Of a stretch of 37,072 nucleotides of DNA, positions 18,117-25,632 are shown piece by piece (positions within the stretch are counted from its first letter, which is position 1; each line of letters begins with the position of its first letter). The position numbers and the translations under genes were made by a program. The notes below the pieces were generated by a model, which was not told where the DNA came from, did not search any database, and worked only from the letters and a program-made list of their open reading frames with translations. Origin of the DNA: Bacteroidota bacterium (GTDB lineage: Bacteria; Bacteroidota; Bacteroidia; Chitinophagales; Chitinophagaceae); assembly GCA_013288945.1 (NCBI GenBank), contig JABDAZ010000028.1, positions 1-37,072 of the forward strand. The letters are read 5' to 3'.

Positions 18117-19184
18117 TTAGTTGTAAGGTGCAAATGAAAATTCTGTTTGTAAAAATTGTTCCAGTTTTTCTAATAATATTAATTGGTTTAATGCGCGGTT
18201 GAGGTTTTGTTCGGGATAAGATGTTTTGTAATAAATATCACCGTTTAAAAAATCTGCGACAAAACGAAGCGATTGCATAAACGTTAATATCAATCCGGAA
18301 TAATGAATGTTCTTTTTTTCTTTATCAGAAAAAATATCACCGGCGCCTTCCAGATAGCCCGTCAATATTGATTTGTAGAAGGATGGGCGGATAGCAATAT
18401 CTTCCCATGCTTTGCTATTTTCATCAACGCTGCAAGTCATTGTTCTTATCATATCGCCCAAATCAGAAAAATATTTTCCGGGCATTGTGGTATCCAAATC
18501 AACAGGGCAAATCACTTTATCAGTTGCGGTATCAAAAAGTATATTGCTGATTTTGCAATCGTGGTGCATTACACGTTCAGGATAATCAGGAGAATTAATC
18601 GTAGAGTTATAAAAATCGACCAACGCTTTTCGTTGACGAAGCTGCGCAATAATATGTGTTGATTTTAATAATCTTTTTACAGGCGCATTTGCAACTGCGT
18701 CTTCAAACTGTTTGTAACGAAAAGCGAGATTGTGAAAATCAGGAATGATTACATGAAGTTTATTAATGTTTAATCCGGCTAATGATTTTGTAAAACCGGC
18801 AAAACTTTTTGCAACAGTAAAAGCTGCATCTTCATTTGTTGCGTTCATTGGCGAATAAGAACCATCAACAAAATTTGTTGCACGCCAGTAATTTTTTTCT
18901 TCATCAATAAATAATAATTTTTCGTTTTTATTTTTTATTGGCGCAGGAATATTAATAGCATGTTGCGCTTCGAGATATTCAAAAATTTCTTTGTAGTTGG
19001 AAATAATATCTTCAGGCTTCGAAAAAATATTTTTATTAATGGCTTGCAAAACCAATTTATTTTTTAAAGCATTAGCAATTTTATAGGTATGATTAATCAA
19101 CCCGTTTCCGAGTTGTTCAATTTTAATTTCGTTAGCAGATCCGATAAATTCTTCCGCGGCTTTTTGTACAAGTTCCTGCTTCAC
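18117..19184 (-). CDS. N-acetylhexosamine 1-kinase-like phosphotransferase
   Basis: APH-fold sugar kinase of 355 residues. It resembles bifidobacterial NahK, which phosphorylates GlcNAc and GalNAc at C1, in length and along its whole course as I recall that protein. Key blocks: LGNGLINHTYKI (25-36), a nucleotide-loop region; YWRATNFVDGSYS (99-111); MHHDCKISNILFD (206-218) with catalytic D209; VDLDTTMPGKYFSDLGDMIR (228-247) with metal-binding D229; and LRFVADFLNGDIYYKTSYPE near the end, a stretch also typical of NahK. It starts ten bases after the GH109-type gene, and the pairing of glycosidase with kinase supports the activity. No signal peptide, so it is cytosolic. Confidence 0.85.
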   Translation of the reverse strand: MKQELVQKAAEEFIGSANEIKIEQLGNGLINHTYKIANALKNKLVLQAINKNIFSKPEDIISNYKEIFEYLEAQHAINIPAPIKNKNEKLLFIDEEKNYWRATNFVDGSYSPMNATNEDAAFTVAKSFAGFTKSLAGLNINKLHVIIPDFHNLAFRYKQFEDAVANAPVKRLLKSTHIIAQLRQRKALVDFYNSTINSPDYPERVMHHDCKISNILFDTATDKVICPVDLDTTMPGKYFSDLGDMIRTMTCSVDENSKAWEDIAIRPSFYKSILTGYLEGAGDIFSDKEKKNIHYSGLILTFMQSLRFVADFLNGDIYYKTSYPEQNLNRALNQLILLEKLEQFLQTEFSFAPYN

Positions 19185-19194
19185 TTATTGTCTT

Positions 19195-20541
19195 TTAGAA
19201 TTCATCATTCAATGCAAAATTATTTTTTCTGTACATCCATTGCCCGCTTGTAAAGTCAGGAAAATCCACTGTCTGGTTTCCTGTTTCAACACTCATTTCG
19301 CTTAATGGTGTAATCGCGCTCCATGCTGCGGCATCATACACATCCATCGGCGTCGCCACTTTTCTTTTTATTGATTCAACAAATGCGTGCATTACAAAAA
19401 AGTCCATTCCACCATGGCCTGCACCTTCTGTATCTTTTCCATATTTTTTCCATAATGGATGATCGTATTTATCAAGATAAGGTTGCGCAAGTTCCCATGC
19501 ATCATCTGTTTTTGTTGTGCCTTCAATGTACAAAGATTTATTAACGTCCATCCACAAACCTTTTGTTCCCTGCACACGAAAACCAAGTGAATATGGCCGC
19601 GGATTATTTGTATCATGCTGCAACAAAATTGTTTCGCCATTTACACATTTAATGTGCGTGGTAACGATGTCGCCTAATTTAAATTCAACTTTTGCATTGG
19701 GATGATTCGGGCCGCCTTTTTCAACAATATAATTATGCAGTCCGCGAGATTTTGTAGAGAAAGATGACAACGAAACAAAACGGTTGCCATGATTAATATC
19801 CAGCATTTGCGCAACAGGCCCGATGCCATGCGTCGGGTATAAATCTCCATTGCGATGAACAGAATGATTGGTTCTCCACTTCGCTTCTGAAAATGCTTTG
19901 TCACCAAACTCAGCGCCCGTGCCGCCGCTGTTGTTTCCCGCATTAAATTTTACACCGCGCAAATCATGCTGGTAGCCGGCTTGCAAATGAAGCAATTCAC
20001 CAAACATATTTTGACGCACCATATTCATCACGGCCATCACATCGCGGCGGTAACAAACATTTTCGAGCATCATCAAATTGCCATTATTTTTTTCACATGC
20101 TTTCACCACGTTCCAATGATCTTCCAAGGTAATTCCCAGCATTACTTCTGTGCCCACATATTTTCCAGCTTCCAAACTTCCAATCGCCATTGGCGCGTGC
20201 CATTCCCACGGAGTGGCAATAATAACACCTTCAATTTCTTTAAGCTCTAATAATTTTTTCCATGCATACGGATCGCCTTTAAAAACTTTTGGCATTGGCT
20301 TGCCGGATTTTTTTATAAGATCAATTGCATGCTGCAACATAAAGTCATCAACATCACAAATGGCAACAACATCTACATCGCTTCTGCGAAGAGCATTGTC
20401 CAAATGGTTTTGCCCGCGAAGGCCAACACCAATAAAAGCCAATTTTACCTTTTGATTGTCTTTTGCAAAGGTGCCCGAAGGAAGAATGTGTATTGCGCCG
20501 GCTGCCATTGCGGTGTTCTTAACAAATGTTCTGCGGTTCAT
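19195..20541 (-). CDS. GH109-type Gfo/Idh/MocA glycosidase (alpha-N-acetylgalactosaminidase-like)
   Basis: NAD-dependent oxidoreductase-fold enzyme of 448 residues. GH109 members release terminal alpha-N-acetylgalactosamine through an oxidised intermediate. A twin-arginine-type signal (NRRTFVKNTAMAAGAI at 2-17) opens the protein. The Rossmann loop GVGLRGQNHLDNA (38-50) follows. Family blocks are TPWEWHAPMAIGSLEAGKYV (110-129), LENVCYRRDVMAVMNMVRQ (159-177), AGYQHDLRG (188-196) and YPTHGIGPVAQMLDI (235-249). The C-terminal GHGGMDFFVMHAFVE stretch also matches. Export by Tat is inferred and fits a cofactor-loaded enzyme. The kinase gene ten bases downstream suggests that the released amino sugar is then phosphorylated. 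Confidence 0.88.
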   Translation of the reverse strand: MNRRTFVKNTAMAAGAIHILPSGTFAKDNQKVKLAFIGVGLRGQNHLDNALRRSDVDVVAICDVDDFMLQHAIDLIKKSGKPMPKVFKGDPYAWKKLLELKEIEGVIIATPWEWHAPMAIGSLEAGKYVGTEVMLGITLEDHWNVVKACEKNNGNLMMLENVCYRRDVMAVMNMVRQNMFGELLHLQAGYQHDLRGVKFNAGNNSGGTGAEFGDKAFSEAKWRTNHSVHRNGDLYPTHGIGPVAQMLDINHGNRFVSLSSFSTKSRGLHNYIVEKGGPNHPNAKVEFKLGDIVTTHIKCVNGETILLQHDTNNPRPYSLGFRVQGTKGLWMDVNKSLYIEGTTKTDDAWELAQPYLDKYDHPLWKKYGKDTEGAGHGGMDFFVMHAFVESIKRKVATPMDVYDAAAWSAITPLSEMSVETGNQTVDFPDFTSGQWMYRKNNFALNDEF

Positions 20542-20640
20542 ATAAAATGGATGATTATTATTAAGAAAGCAAAGTAGATAAATTTGATGATAGTAAGATT
20601 ACATTAAAAAAATTTACGCAACCGTGTGTTTTTAATTTTA

Positions 20641-21243
20641 TTAATGAACGCGATCGCCACGCACTTCAAGCTCAAGCATGGCGCCAGCTTCATATTCAAG
20701 CCATTTTTTCCATCGTTTGCGAACGGTTTCTTTATTAATATAAGTTTCCGCAAGCTCGATAAATAAATGATAATGGCCGGCTTCGCTTTCCATAAAACGG
20801 CGATAAAAATTCCGCAAATATTCATCTTCCAAACCTTCGCTTAATCTTTTAAAACGTTCGCAACTGCGCGCTTCTATTAATGCAAAAATTAAAAGTTTAT
20901 CTAAAAAACTTTCATCAGGGCTGCCATCTTTTTTTTGAAACGCGATTAATTTATTTACATATTCATCTTTGCGTTGCTTGCCGAGTTTTAATCCGCGTTT
21001 TTGTAATTCTGCAAGTACCAAACGAAAATGTCCCCATTCTTCAGTAACGATTGGCGATAATTGATTCACTAATTTTTCTTTTTCCGGATAACGTTGTATT
21101 AATGAAATGCAGCTTGTTGCTGCTTTCTGTTCGCAATACGCGTGGTCGGTTAAAATTTCTTCCAAGGAAATACTTGCGAGATTAACCCATCTCGGATCGG
21201 TTGATAATTGAAGGCCGAGAATATTTTTTGTGTCTGTTTGCAT
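20641..21243 (-). CDS. miaE: tRNA-(ms2io6A)-hydroxylase, MiaE-like
   Basis: Diiron enzyme of 200 residues that hydroxylates the isoprenyl group of ms2i6A37 in tRNA, using oxygen. The ferritin-like four-helix ligands are visible: E38 in HAYCEQKAA, E69 and H72 in TEEWGHFRL, E124 in LIEARSCERF, and E154 with H157 in ESEAGHYHLF. The spacing and length fit MiaE, which is about 200 residues in Bacteroidota. It is alone on its strand here, 99 bases from the start of the GH109 gene, and divergent from the BioF-like gene across 51 bases. Confidence 0.9.
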   Translation of the reverse strand: MQTDTKNILGLQLSTDPRWVNLASISLEEILTDHAYCEQKAATSCISLIQRYPEKEKLVNQLSPIVTEEWGHFRLVLAELQKRGLKLGKQRKDEYVNKLIAFQKKDGSPDESFLDKLLIFALIEARSCERFKRLSEGLEDEYLRNFYRRFMESEAGHYHLFIELAETYINKETVRKRWKKWLEYEAGAMLELEVRGDRVH

Positions 21244-21294
21244 GAATGATTTTTACTTTCGTGCGATTAAAGGGATATTTGATTTTGTAAAAAT

Positions 21295-22398
21295 ATGAAA
21301 GAAGATTTTTTAGATAAGAAATTAAATGAGCGAAAAGAAAATAATGCTTTTCGCCAATTGCGTTTGCCAGATAATAAAATTGATTTTTGTTCAAACGATT
21401 ATTTGGGAATTGTAAAAAATAATTTGCTTGAAAGCTTAATGCATAAAGCAAAAAGCGTAAAGCAGTTAACACATGGTTCAACTGGTTCGCGGTTACTTGC
21501 GGGAAATTATTTATTAATAGAAGAAACAGAAAAAATACTTGCTGATTTTCATGATTCGGAAGCGGGATTAATTTTTAATTCTGGTTATGATGCGAACGTT
21601 GGATTATTAAGTTGTGTTCCGCAACGTGGCGATACAATTATTTATGATTATCTCAGCCACGCATCTTTGCGTGATGGAATTCGTTTATCATTTGCAAATG
21701 CATTTTCTTTTTTGCATAATGATTTGGAAGATTTGGAAAAGAAATTAAAAGTTGCTGTTGGAAATATTTTTGTGGTTACAGAATCTTTGTTTTCGATGGA
21801 CGGAGATTTTGCGCCATTAATAGAAATTTCTTTACTGTGTGAAAAATACAATGCGTCATTAATAATTGATGAAGCGCACGCAACTGGCGTTGTTGGCGAA
21901 AAAGGTGAGGGGCTTGTGCAACATTTGCACTTACAAACAAAATGTTTTGCGCGCATCCACACTTTTGGAAAAGCAGTTGGCGCGCACGGCGCGATTATTT
22001 TAGGAAGTAAAAAATTGAAAGATTATTTAATTAATTTTTCACGCGCATTTATTTATACAACTTCATTGCCGGAAGTGAGTGTTGAAACGATTAAAAATAG
22101 TTATGAAATTTTTCCATCATTAATAAATGAAAGAAGCCATTTGCAAAATTTGATTACGCATTTTCAATCTTCATTAATAAAATTTGAAAAATTAAAAAGT
22201 GAAACGCCGATACAAATTGTTATCGTTCCGGGAAATGAAAATGTGAAAATGCTTGCGCAAAAATTGCAGGATAATAATTTGGATGTCCGTGCCATTTTAT
22301 ATCCGACGGTTCCAAAAAATGCCGAGCGTTTGCGAATTGTGTTGCATGCGTTTAATACGATTGATGAAGTTGATTTGCTTATTAATAATTTGAAATAA
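21295..22398 (+). CDS. bioF: 8-amino-7-oxononanoate synthase-like PLP enzyme (BioF family)
   Basis: Alpha-oxoamine synthase of 367 residues. BioF condenses pimeloyl-ACP or -CoA with alanine in biotin synthesis. Motifs: FCSNDYLGI (31-39), HGSTGSRLLAGN (60-71), SLFSMDGDFAPL (164-175), IIDEAHATGVVGEKGEGL (190-207, with D192 and H195 at the cofactor ring), and THTFGKAVGAHGA-like IHTFGKAVGAHGA (221-233) with cofactor-binding K226. It is slightly shorter than E. coli BioF (384), mainly at the N-terminus. No other biotin gene lies in the window. Relatives (Kbl, serine palmitoyltransferase) share these motifs, so BioF is the likeliest but not certain assignment. Confidence 0.8.
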   Translation: MKEDFLDKKLNERKENNAFRQLRLPDNKIDFCSNDYLGIVKNNLLESLMHKAKSVKQLTHGSTGSRLLAGNYLLIEETEKILADFHDSEAGLIFNSGYDANVGLLSCVPQRGDTIIYDYLSHASLRDGIRLSFANAFSFLHNDLEDLEKKLKVAVGNIFVVTESLFSMDGDFAPLIEISLLCEKYNASLIIDEAHATGVVGEKGEGLVQHLHLQTKCFARIHTFGKAVGAHGAIILGSKKLKDYLINFSRAFIYTTSLPEVSVETIKNSYEIFPSLINERSHLQNLITHFQSSLIKFEKLKSETPIQIVIVPGNENVKMLAQKLQDNNLDVRAILYPTVPKNAERLRIVLHAFNTIDEVDLLINNLK

Positions 22399-22411
22399 TT
22401 TTTTTATTAAT

Positions 22412-22479
22412 GCCACAGAGAACCGATGAGGTTTTAAAGTTTCTCTGCGATTCTCTCTAACTCTGCGAAACTCTGTGGC
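22412..22479. repeat. Inverted repeat with CTCTGCGA-type units
   Basis: Nine-base perfect arms GCCACAGAG (22412-22420) and CTCTGTGGC (22471-22479) flank tandem-like CTCTGCGA, CTCTCTAA and CTCTGCGAAA words. It follows the BioF-like gene by 13 bases and may end its transcript. The words resemble the complements of the GTTCGCAGAGTTA hairpins at 15516 and 30907. Confidence 0.6.
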
Positions 22480-22489
22480 TTGAAAAAAG

Positions 22490-22562
22490 CTCAATAAAGA
22501 ATCCATTGTACAAGAGTGCGACGCCAATGAAGTTGAATAGTAATTCGTCAGCTCACTACAAA
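22490..22562 (+). repeat. Dispersed 73-bp spacer element, copy 2
   Basis: Gapless partner of 15576-15648 (55 of 73 identical). It starts 11 bases after an inverted repeat and ends 72 bases before the penicillin-acylase start, an arrangement like that of copy 1. Confidence 0.65.
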
Positions 22563-22634
22563 AAATAAAATCACACATCACACTGTAAAAGTTTTTATAT
22601 TCGGTTTTCCATTTTTTAATTCATTTATTAATGT

Positions 22635-25079
22635 ATGCAAATCGTACGGTTTTCGGTTAGCGCTGTTATAACAATTGTCCTGATTTATTTATTAAACAAC
22701 GAATGGAACGTAGGCGGGAAGCCAATTCCACCGATTGGCAAATTGCTGAGCCCGCAACATGGCTTTTGGCAAAATGCGGATGATGTTGAAAAAGATTATG
22801 CTGCAGATTTACAATTTCCACAACTGAAAGATAAAGGCGAAGTATATTTTGATGACAGAATGGTGCCGCATGTTTTTGTGCAGAATGAAGTTGATGCATA
22901 TTTTATACAAGGCTATTTGCATGCAAAATTTCGTTTGTGGCAAATGGAATTTCAGGTGTATGCTGCGGCTGGAAGAATCAGTGAATTGATAGGAGAGAAA
23001 GCGATTAATTACGATAAAGATAAAAGGCGTTTGGGAATGATTTACGCTGCGGAAAAAGCAGTTGCGGAAATGGAAAAAGATTCGGTAACAAAATCTGAAT
23101 GTGATGCTTACACTGCCGGCATTAATGCGTACATAGAAAATATGAAAGCGAGTGAATTGCCTGTTGAATATAAATTGCTGAATTATCAACCGGAAAAATG
23201 GAGCAATTTAAAAACGGCTTTGTTCTTAAAATATATGTCGTTTGAATTGGCAGGAAGTGAAAGTGATTTTGAAAATACAAATGCAAAAACAGTTTTTGGA
23301 TTAAGCAATTTTGAAAAAATGTATCCATACATGTTGGATTCATTAGATCCGATTATTCCGAAAGGAACGGTTTATCCTGCACCAACTTTGAATGTGAAAA
23401 TTCCTACGAGTGCAGATTCATTATATTTTAATAGAAAAGATTCTGTTGGTTTTGTTACAGACAAACCAGATAAAGATAATGGTAGCAACAACTGGGCAGT
23501 AAGTGGAAAGAAAACAAAAAGTGGCAAACCTATTTTATGTAATGATCCGCATCTTGGATTGAACCTTCCATCGCTTTGGTATGAAATGCAAATTACCACG
23601 CCAAACTTTAATGCATACGGTGTTTCATTTCCAGGCTCACCGGGAATTATTATTGGTTTTAATGATAGTTGCGCATTTGGCGTAACCAACGCTGAGCGCG
23701 ATGTTCGCGATTATTATGAAATAAAATTTCGTGATGAAAGCATGAAAGAATATTGGTTTAATAATGAATGGAAGATGAGTGATTTTCGATATGAACACAT
23801 TGCCATAAAAAATAAACCGGAGATTATTGACACTGTTGCATACACCGTTTTCGGGCCGGTGATGTATGATAAAACTTATAATGGAAACGGAAGAACAAAT
23901 GGAAAATATTATGCAGTGCGTTGGAAAGCGCATGATGCAAGCAATGAATTAATGACTTTTAATTTATTGAACCGCGCAAAAAATTATAAAGATTATGCAG
24001 AAGCAATAAAATACATGCATGTGCCAGGACAAAATTTTGTGTTCGCTTGCAAGAATGGCGATATTGCCATTTGGGATCAGGGAGAATTTCCTGCGAAGTG
24101 GAAACGGCAGGGAGATTTTGTAATGCCGGGAATTGACAGTACTTACATGTGGCAGGGAAATATTCCGCAAAGTGAAAACCCGCACATGATAAATCCTGAA
24201 CGTGGTTTTGTTAGCAGCGCTAATCAAATGCCCGCCGATCCTGCAACGTATCCATATTATTTAGATGGAAGTTTTCCGCCATATCGTGGTTTTATTATTA
24301 ATAGAAAACTTTCGCAGATGAATGATATTACGCCGGAAGACATGATGAAATTGCAAACGGATAATTACAATGTGTTTGCAGAAATGGCCGTTCCGCTTTT
24401 TAAAAAATTTATGAATGAAAATGCATTGGATGAAAATGAAAAAAAATATTTTGATACATTAATAAACTGGAATTATAGAAATGATATTCACGAAAAAGGC
24501 GCAACTGTTTTTACCATAGCATGGGATTATTTTGAAAGGGAAGTTTGGCTGGATGATATGAACAGCTCAAAATTAAAATTGGACCATCCTGTCTCAAGCA
24601 CCACGCTGGAAGCGGTTTTGAAAGATTCTAATTTGATTTTTCTTGATAATATTAATACGCCGCAAAAAGAAACATTGCGAGATGATATTACTGCCAGCTT
24701 TAAAAAAGCTGCCGCAGTAATAAAAAATGCAGAAGCAGAAGGCCGTTTCAATTGGGAAAAATATAAAGACACAAAAGTGACGCACCTCGCGAAGCTCGCA
24801 CCTTTCAGCAGGTTGCATTTGCCCATTGGCGGTGGAACTTTTTCTATTAATGCAACCAAAGAAGATCATGGCCCAAGTTGGAGGATGATTGTTTCCTTAA
24901 CCGATACAACGCAGGCCTACGGCGTTTATCCGGGCGGACAAAGTGGAAATCCCGGCAGCCCGTTTTACGATACTTTTATTGATAATTGGGTGGAAGGAAA
25001 ATATTATCCGCTATGGGTGATGAATAAAACGGAAGCTGCTGATAAACGCATAAAATATAAAATGACATTTAATAAATAA
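22635..25079 (+). CDS. Penicillin acylase-family N-terminal nucleophile hydrolase
   Basis: Amidase precursor of 814 residues that is expected to self-cleave into two chains. The N-terminus has a membrane anchor or signal (about 4-20). The alpha-chain region contains VHFVQNEVDAYFIQGYLHAKFRLWQM-like sequence near 79-104. The cleavage site and nucleophile are in GSNNWAVSG (283-291), giving S284 as first residue of the beta chain; CNDPHLGLNLPS follows as expected. Later blocks are FPGSPGIIIGFNDSCAFGVTN and the C-terminal VYPGGQSGNPGSPFYD, also standard. Natural substrates for Bacteroidota members are unknown; acyl-homoserine lactones and acylated amines are candidates from relatives. Transported to the periplasm by inference. 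Confidence 0.92.
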   Translation: MQIVRFSVSAVITIVLIYLLNNEWNVGGKPIPPIGKLLSPQHGFWQNADDVEKDYAADLQFPQLKDKGEVYFDDRMVPHVFVQNEVDAYFIQGYLHAKFRLWQMEFQVYAAAGRISELIGEKAINYDKDKRRLGMIYAAEKAVAEMEKDSVTKSECDAYTAGINAYIENMKASELPVEYKLLNYQPEKWSNLKTALFLKYMSFELAGSESDFENTNAKTVFGLSNFEKMYPYMLDSLDPIIPKGTVYPAPTLNVKIPTSADSLYFNRKDSVGFVTDKPDKDNGSNNWAVSGKKTKSGKPILCNDPHLGLNLPSLWYEMQITTPNFNAYGVSFPGSPGIIIGFNDSCAFGVTNAERDVRDYYEIKFRDESMKEYWFNNEWKMSDFRYEHIAIKNKPEIIDTVAYTVFGPVMYDKTYNGNGRTNGKYYAVRWKAHDASNELMTFNLLNRAKNYKDYAEAIKYMHVPGQNFVFACKNGDIAIWDQGEFPAKWKRQGDFVMPGIDSTYMWQGNIPQSENPHMINPERGFVSSANQMPADPATYPYYLDGSFPPYRGFIINRKLSQMNDITPEDMMKLQTDNYNVFAEMAVPLFKKFMNENALDENEKKYFDTLINWNYRNDIHEKGATVFTIAWDYFEREVWLDDMNSSKLKLDHPVSSTTLEAVLKDSNLIFLDNINTPQKETLRDDITASFKKAAAVIKNAEAEGRFNWEKYKDTKVTHLAKLAPFSRLHLPIGGGTFSINATKEDHGPSWRMIVSLTDTTQAYGVYPGGQSGNPGSPFYDTFIDNWVEGKYYPLWVMNKTEAADKRIKYKMTFNK

Positions 25080-25080
25080 T

Positions 25081-25155
25081 GGATAATTGAGAATTTATTA
25101 ATGGATAATGTGTGCGTGATTTTTTACTTTTTGTTTTTTACTTTTTACTTAATTC
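25081..25155. repeat. Dispersed 3'-end spacer repeat, copy B
   Basis: 27 of its first 30 bases match 4841-4870. It begins one base after the acylase stop and continues into TTTTTTACTTTTT-type runs, as copy A does. Non-coding by appearance. Confidence 0.6.
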
Positions 25156-25161
25156 ATCATA

Positions 25162-25533
25162 ATGAAATTTATAATCGCCGTTTTATTAACAACATTATTA
25201 AGTTTTATTTCCGGCTTGTATATGCCTTGGTGGGGTATTGCAATTGCTGCATTTATTGTAAGTGCACTAATACCGCAAGGCCGCGGAAGGGCTTTCCTGG
25301 CGGGCTTCTTAGGCGTTTTTATTTTATGGGGATCGTTATCAATTTGGATTGATTCAAAAAATAATGGAATTCTTTCTCATAAAATTGCGCAGATTTTACC
25401 ATTAAGCGGTTCTGTTTTTTCATTAATATTATTAACCGCTTTTATCGGCGCACTCGTTGGCGGATTGGGATCGTTAACTGCAAGTTTTTTGCGCATGGGC
25501 ATGCAAAAAGTAGAAACAGAAGATGCTGATTAG
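25162..25533 (+). CDS. Small polytopic membrane protein
   Basis: Protein of 123 residues with about four hydrophobic segments (approximately 2-19, 23-40, 45-62 and 80-108) and very few polar residues. A short loop near 40-46 holds PQGRGRA, and 63-79 is a second polar loop. The C-terminus MQKVETEDAD is acidic and probably cytosolic. I do not recognise a named family. It follows the acylase gene after 82 bases of repeat-like spacer, so shared transcription is possible but unproven. Confidence 0.7.
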   Translation: MKFIIAVLLTTLLSFISGLYMPWWGIAIAAFIVSALIPQGRGRAFLAGFLGVFILWGSLSIWIDSKNNGILSHKIAQILPLSGSVFSLILLTAFIGALVGGLGSLTASFLRMGMQKVETEDAD

Positions 25534-25632
25534 TTTTTATTTTTCTTAATCATTAATAAAAATTCAGTCGAAATATTTTCACATTTCCGTAACCAATCGC
25601 ATGGTATATTCGTTCATATATCAAACCTGTTG

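Noticed and set aside
25101..25352. An 83-codon frame overlapping the small membrane protein
   Set aside because: It overlaps 25162-25533 in another frame; the alternative frame gives a coherent four-helix membrane protein, this one does not.
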